Below, piece after piece: positions 6,080 through 8,838 of a stretch of 8,838 nt of DNA. Below the pieces are notes generated by a model. It worked only from the letters and a program-made list of their open reading frames with translations, ran no database searches and was not told the DNA's origin. The DNA is taken from the NCBI GenBank assembly GCA_012270135.1, contig JAAXIW010000313.1, positions 1 through 8,838 of the forward strand. The letters are read 5' to 3'. Numbering within the stretch: position 1 is the first letter of the stretch; every line of letters starts with the position of its first letter. Origin of the DNA: Brevundimonas sp. GTDB lineage: Bacteria; Pseudomonadota; Alphaproteobacteria; Caulobacterales; Caulobacteraceae. A program made the translations under genes and the position numbers.

Positions 6080-7438
6080 TCAGTCCCGGCGACCCCACTG
6101 CACGAACAGATTCCACGAGGAAACGCCGACGCAGATAACGCCGATCAGCGCCAGCACCCAGCCGATCACCGTATAGTCGTTCAGCGACGAGGCATCGACC
6201 ATCGCCTTGCGGAAGGCGGCGGCTGCGGCGGCGCAGGCCGCCAGCCCGGTCAGGCCCATGATCACCCAGGCGCCGGTCACACTCCAGTCGAATCGGCGCG
6301 GCGCGGCCGGCTCGACCTCGTGGCGGAGCACCGACAGGGCAGGCTCTTCGTCGAACAGCACGGTTTCTCCGTCCGGCGAGGTCGGATCGGCCCGCTGCCC
6401 GGGATCCCATACGGGGCGGGCGGTCTCGCCGAAGTCCGCCTCGGTGGCGGGCGTCAGCACCAGCGGCTCATCCATCGGCGGGAAGGGCGAGGCGCCCGGC
6501 GCGGGCGGGACCAGAGGGAGCACGGGCTCGGAAGGCGCGGGTTCCAGTGCGGATTCAGCCGCGGGCTCCGGCGAGCTCGGCGGCTCCGCCGTTGCGGGAA
6601 CGACGGGGGGCGCAGGCTCAGGCTGAGGCTCGGGCTGGGACCTGGCTTCCGGCTCCGGCGTCGGGGCGTCCACCGACGGGAACCCCGGCAGGGGACCTAC
6701 GACCACGCCCGCGTAGGGCGAGTATCGCTGCAGATGGATGGTGGTCAGCGGCGCCGTCGTCGCCCGGAAGGGGGTCGGTTCCGGCGCCTCTTCCGCTTCG
6801 GCCGAATCGGCGGGCGTCTGGACGAGGTCGGGCTCCGCGGGTGCGGCCGGCTCCGTCTCGCCCAGCAGGGCGGCTACCGCAGCGGCGCGGGCGTCGGCGG
6901 GCGCGTCCGGCGCCGGCGCCTCTCCGGCGTCCTCGCCCGGCGGCGGCGGCAGCGGCGCCGCCAGCGGGTCGGAGGGCTGCAGGGGCGGGGGCGGCTCGGC
7001 CCCGAGCCGCGCGCGCTCGGCGGCGCGGCGGCGCAGGCGGGCGTCGGGCGGAGTCGCCTCGGGCCAGCCGATCAGGGCGTCGGCGGCCTCGCCGGCATGA
7101 CCTTCGTTCAGCCGCTGCAGGACATCGGAGGCGAGGAACCGGTCCACCCCCACTGAAATGGCGAAACTGGCCAGGGCGTCGAACTGGTGCTGGTTGAGAG
7201 GCGCCGACACCCATTCGTTCAGGGCCTTCACCACCGGCAGCAGATCGTATTGCAGCAGCAGTTCGGCGTCCGCCTCCCCGACGGTCGATCCCTCGCGCGC
7301 GGAAGCCGTGTGGCCGTAGCCGATCACCCAGCCGCCGTCCTCATCCCGCACCGCGCGCGGCCGGAAGCCCTCGAAACTCTTGATGAGGACGACTCCCTCG
7401 CGGGAGACCTTCAGACGTGGGGTGGTCGCGTCGGACAC
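6080..7438 (-). CDS. spmX: SpmX-like polar organiser: GH24 lysozyme domain, Pro/Glu linker, two membrane helices
   Basis: A 452-residue protein with the SpmX architecture. In Caulobacter crescentus SpmX localises and activates the histidine kinase DivJ at the stalked pole and binds PopZ. Residues 1-147 form a GH24 (T4/P22-type) lysozyme domain with KSFEGFRPRAV, GGWVIGYGHT, LNQHQFDALASFAISVG and RRRAAERARLG. Residues 148-380 are a Pro/Ala/Glu-rich acidic linker. Two helices follow at about 385-409 and 422-446, forming a hairpin with a 12-residue loop and a short basic tail (QWGRRD). No signal peptide is present, so the lysozyme-like domain should stay in the cytoplasm. Aligned to T4 lysozyme, Glu23 and Asp32 keep the catalytic Glu11/Asp20 spacing, while Thr26 is replaced by Val38. 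The start is GTG 7438 with a weak ribosome site. It is the first gene behind a sigma54 promoter. A phage endolysin is unlikely, given the linker and membrane anchor. Confidence 0.88.
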   Translation of the reverse strand: MSDATTPRLKVSREGVVLIKSFEGFRPRAVRDEDGGWVIGYGHTASAREGSTVGEADAELLLQYDLLPVVKALNEWVSAPLNQHQFDALASFAISVGVDRFLASDVLQRLNEGHAGEAADALIGWPEATPPDARLRRRAAERARLGAEPPPPLQPSDPLAAPLPPPPGEDAGEAPAPDAPADARAAAVAALLGETEPAAPAEPDLVQTPADSAEAEEAPEPTPFRATTAPLTTIHLQRYSPYAGVVVGPLPGFPSVDAPTPEPEARSQPEPQPEPAPPVVPATAEPPSSPEPAAESALEPAPSEPVLPLVPPAPGASPFPPMDEPLVLTPATEADFGETARPVWDPGQRADPTSPDGETVLFDEEPALSVLRHEVEPAAPRRFDWSVTGAWVIMGLTGLAACAAAAAAFRKAMVDASSLNDYTVIGWVLALIGVICVGVSSWNLFVQWGRRD

Positions 7439-7485
7439 CGGATTGACCCAAATCGAGACGGAAGCGCTCGCTCAATGGGAGAACC

Positions 7486-7502
7486 AGCAAACCTCACGCC
7501 GG
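7486..7502 (-). promoter_or_regulatory. Sigma54 (-24/-12) promoter of spmX
   Basis: The minus strand reads CCGGCGTGAGGTTTGCT. GG (7500-7499) and GC (7488-7487) are separated by exactly 10 nt, and the -12 element TTTGCT matches the sigma54 consensus well. The predicted start of transcription is near 7475, giving a leader of about 37 nt before GTG 7438. In C. crescentus spmX is activated by TacA, a sigma54-dependent regulator, so this promoter independently supports the spmX call. The motif begins 10 bp after the mgtE stop, so activator sites would have to lie inside the mgtE coding end. Confidence 0.75.
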
Positions 7503-7512
7503 TCCAGCGGGA

Positions 7513-8838
7513 TCAGAGCAGCACGATCGTGGCCAGACCGAGGAAGATCAGGAAGCCGAAGAAGTCCGTCGTCGCCGTCACGAACACGGCCGATGACACC
7601 GCCGGGTCGAACTTCAGCCGGGACAGGGTCAGGGGCGTCAGCATGCCGACGGTGGCGGCGACCAGCAGGTTCAGCACCATGGCCGCGGCGATGACCGCCC
7701 CGATCTGCCAGTCCTGGAACCACAGCCCGGCGGCGACGCCGATCAGGGGGGCGAGCACCAGCCCGTTGGCCAGGCCGACCACGAACTCGCGGCGGAAGGT
7801 GCGCGGGGCGTTGGAGCTGTTCAGCTCGCGCGTCGCCAGCGCCCGCACCGTCACCGTCAGGGCCTGGGTGCCGGCGTTGCCGCCGATGGCCGAGACGATC
7901 GGCAACAGGATGACCAGGGCCACGATCTGTTCGATCGTCGCCTCGAACCACGAGATGACCACGGCGCTGAGCACCGCCGTCCCGAGGTTGACGGCCAGCC
8001 AGGGCACGCGGCCGCGCACGATTTCCGGCACCGACGAGCCCCGGTCCTCGTCCGAGACGCCGGCGAGGCGGAGGATGTCCTCGCGGTTTTCCTCCTGGAT
8101 GATGTTGACGATGTCGTCGACGGTGATCTGGCCGACGAGGCGGCCGGCGGAATCGGTGACGGGCGCCGAGATCAGGTGGTATTTCTCGAAGATGTAGGCG
8201 ACCTCTTCCTGGTCCTGGTCGACGGTGATCTCGTTGACCGGGTCCATGATGTCCGCGAGGGCGATGTGGCGCGGCGCGCGCAGCAGGCCGCTGACCGGCA
8301 CGCTGCCGACCGGCCGGTTCAGCGGATCGACCACATAGATGTCGAAGAACAGCTCGGGCAGATCCTCGCCCTGCTTGCGGACGTGATCGATGGTGTCGCC
8401 GACGTTCCAGAACTGCGGCGCGGCCATCACCTCGCGCTGCATCAGGCGGCCGGCCGAATCCTCGGCGTAGCCCAGCGAGCTCTCGATGGCGGCCCGGTCG
8501 ACGTCCGGCATCGCGGCCAGGACGCGCTCGCGCTGGTCGTCCTCGAGATCCTCGACCACGGCGGCGGCGTCGTCGGAGTCGAGCTCCTGCAGCGCCTCGG
8601 CCAGGGTCAAGTGCGGCACCCGCTCCAGCACCTCCTCGCGGATGCCGTCGTCCAGTTCCGGCAGGGTGTCGGCCAGCAGGTCGGCCGGCAGCCACAGCAC
8701 CACCACGCCGCGGTGCTCGGCGGTCAGGAAGCCCATCAGATCGGCCACGTCGGCCGGGTGCAGGTCTTCCAGCAGGGCGCGCCGCTTGATCCCGTCGCCC
8801 TCGTCGGCGGCGTCGACGCCCTTTTCGACGAAGCCGGG
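7513..8838 (-). CDS. mgtE: MgtE-type magnesium transporter, 5' end outside the window
   Basis: Partial gene with 441 codons visible. The frame stays open through 8838 with family-like sequence (RALLEDLHPADVADLMGFL), so the GTG at 8748 is internal and not the start. It is a homodimeric inner-membrane Mg2+ channel/transporter gated by cytosolic Mg2+. In order there is the MgtE_N helical-repeat domain with HLTLAEALQELDSDDAAAVV, then two CBS domains (around MQREVMAAPQFWNVGDTIDH and DPVNEITVDQDQEEVAYIFE), and then a membrane domain of about five helices. The pore segment contains IGGNAGTQALTVTVRALATRE. The conserved acidic pore residue appears as Asp in TATTDFFGF, 16 residues before the C terminus, corresponding to the selectivity Asp of Thermus MgtE. 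Gene order mgtE-spmX is on the same strand with a 74-bp gap and no obvious terminator. Confidence 0.95.
   Translation of the reverse strand, partial: PGFVEKGVDAADEGDGIKRRALLEDLHPADVADLMGFLTAEHRGVVVLWLPADLLADTLPELDDGIREEVLERVPHLTLAEALQELDSDDAAAVVEDLEDDQRERVLAAMPDVDRAAIESSLGYAEDSAGRLMQREVMAAPQFWNVGDTIDHVRKQGEDLPELFFDIYVVDPLNRPVGSVPVSGLLRAPRHIALADIMDPVNEITVDQDQEEVAYIFEKYHLISAPVTDSAGRLVGQITVDDIVNIIQEENREDILRLAGVSDEDRGSSVPEIVRGRVPWLAVNLGTAVLSAVVISWFEATIEQIVALVILLPIVSAIGGNAGTQALTVTVRALATRELNSSNAPRTFRREFVVGLANGLVLAPLIGVAAGLWFQDWQIGAVIAAAMVLNLLVAATVGMLTPLTLSRLKFDPAVSSAVFVTATTDFFGFLIFLGLATIVLL

Noticed and set aside
4537..6138. 533-codon open frame on the plus strand, opposite isovaleryl-CoA dehydrogenase
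   Set aside because: It mirrors the dehydrogenase in a high-GC third-position frame, has biased Arg/Gly/His/Leu content and no recognisable domain. The opposite strand has a complete, conserved enzyme.
7187..8197. 336-codon plus-strand frame opposite spmX and mgtE
   Set aside because: It crosses the spmX promoter gap and two conserved minus-strand genes. Its composition is Ser/Thr/Arg-rich with no domain.
8746..8748. GTG at 8748 as the start of mgtE
   Set aside because: Family-like MgtE_N sequence continues upstream in frame to the window edge, so this codon is an internal valine.

Overview
The window is a high-GC chromosomal segment that reads as Caulobacterales (Alphaproteobacteria), probably close to Brevundimonas or Caulobacter. 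This placement is inferred from three things: a gene matching the stalked-pole organiser SpmX (lysozyme-like domain, Pro/Glu-rich linker, C-terminal membrane hairpin), a short Caulobacter-type flagellin behind a -24/-12 (sigma54) promoter, and a NadQ-type NAD regulator. I see no mobile element, CRISPR array, tRNA or rRNA. The segment looks like ordinary core chromosome.

Layout from left to right. Positions 1-2736 hold a minus-strand run of four genes, read right to left: a MoxR-type AAA+ ATPase, a secreted/lipoprotein-like protein with three 16-residue tandem repeats, an HD-domain nucleotide hydrolase of YfbR type, and the start of a NadQ-like regulator cut by the window edge. The last two are separated by only 2 nt and are probably translationally coupled. 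Diverging from this run, after a 283-bp intergenic region, is a single plus-strand flagellin gene. It has a clear sigma54 promoter, an inverted repeat and a small hairpin in its leader, and a strong terminator hairpin that it shares with the convergent exoD-like gene.

From 3906 to the right edge everything is on the minus strand: an ExoD-family membrane protein, a 61-residue DUF3008 protein, isovaleryl-CoA dehydrogenase (leucine catabolism), spmX, and an MgtE-type Mg2+ transporter running off the right edge. A second good sigma54 promoter lies in the 74-bp gap between mgtE and spmX. This fits the known TacA/sigma54 control of spmX in Caulobacter crescentus.

Two of the cell-cycle or motility genes (spmX and the flagellin) therefore appear to be under sigma54 control. 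The remaining genes are housekeeping or of unknown function. I see no sign of a wholly new system. The most informative points are the active-site pattern of the SpmX lysozyme domain (Glu and Asp kept, Thr replaced by Val), the two sigma54 promoters, and the internal repeat in the secreted protein. No intergenic stretch exceeds 300 bases.
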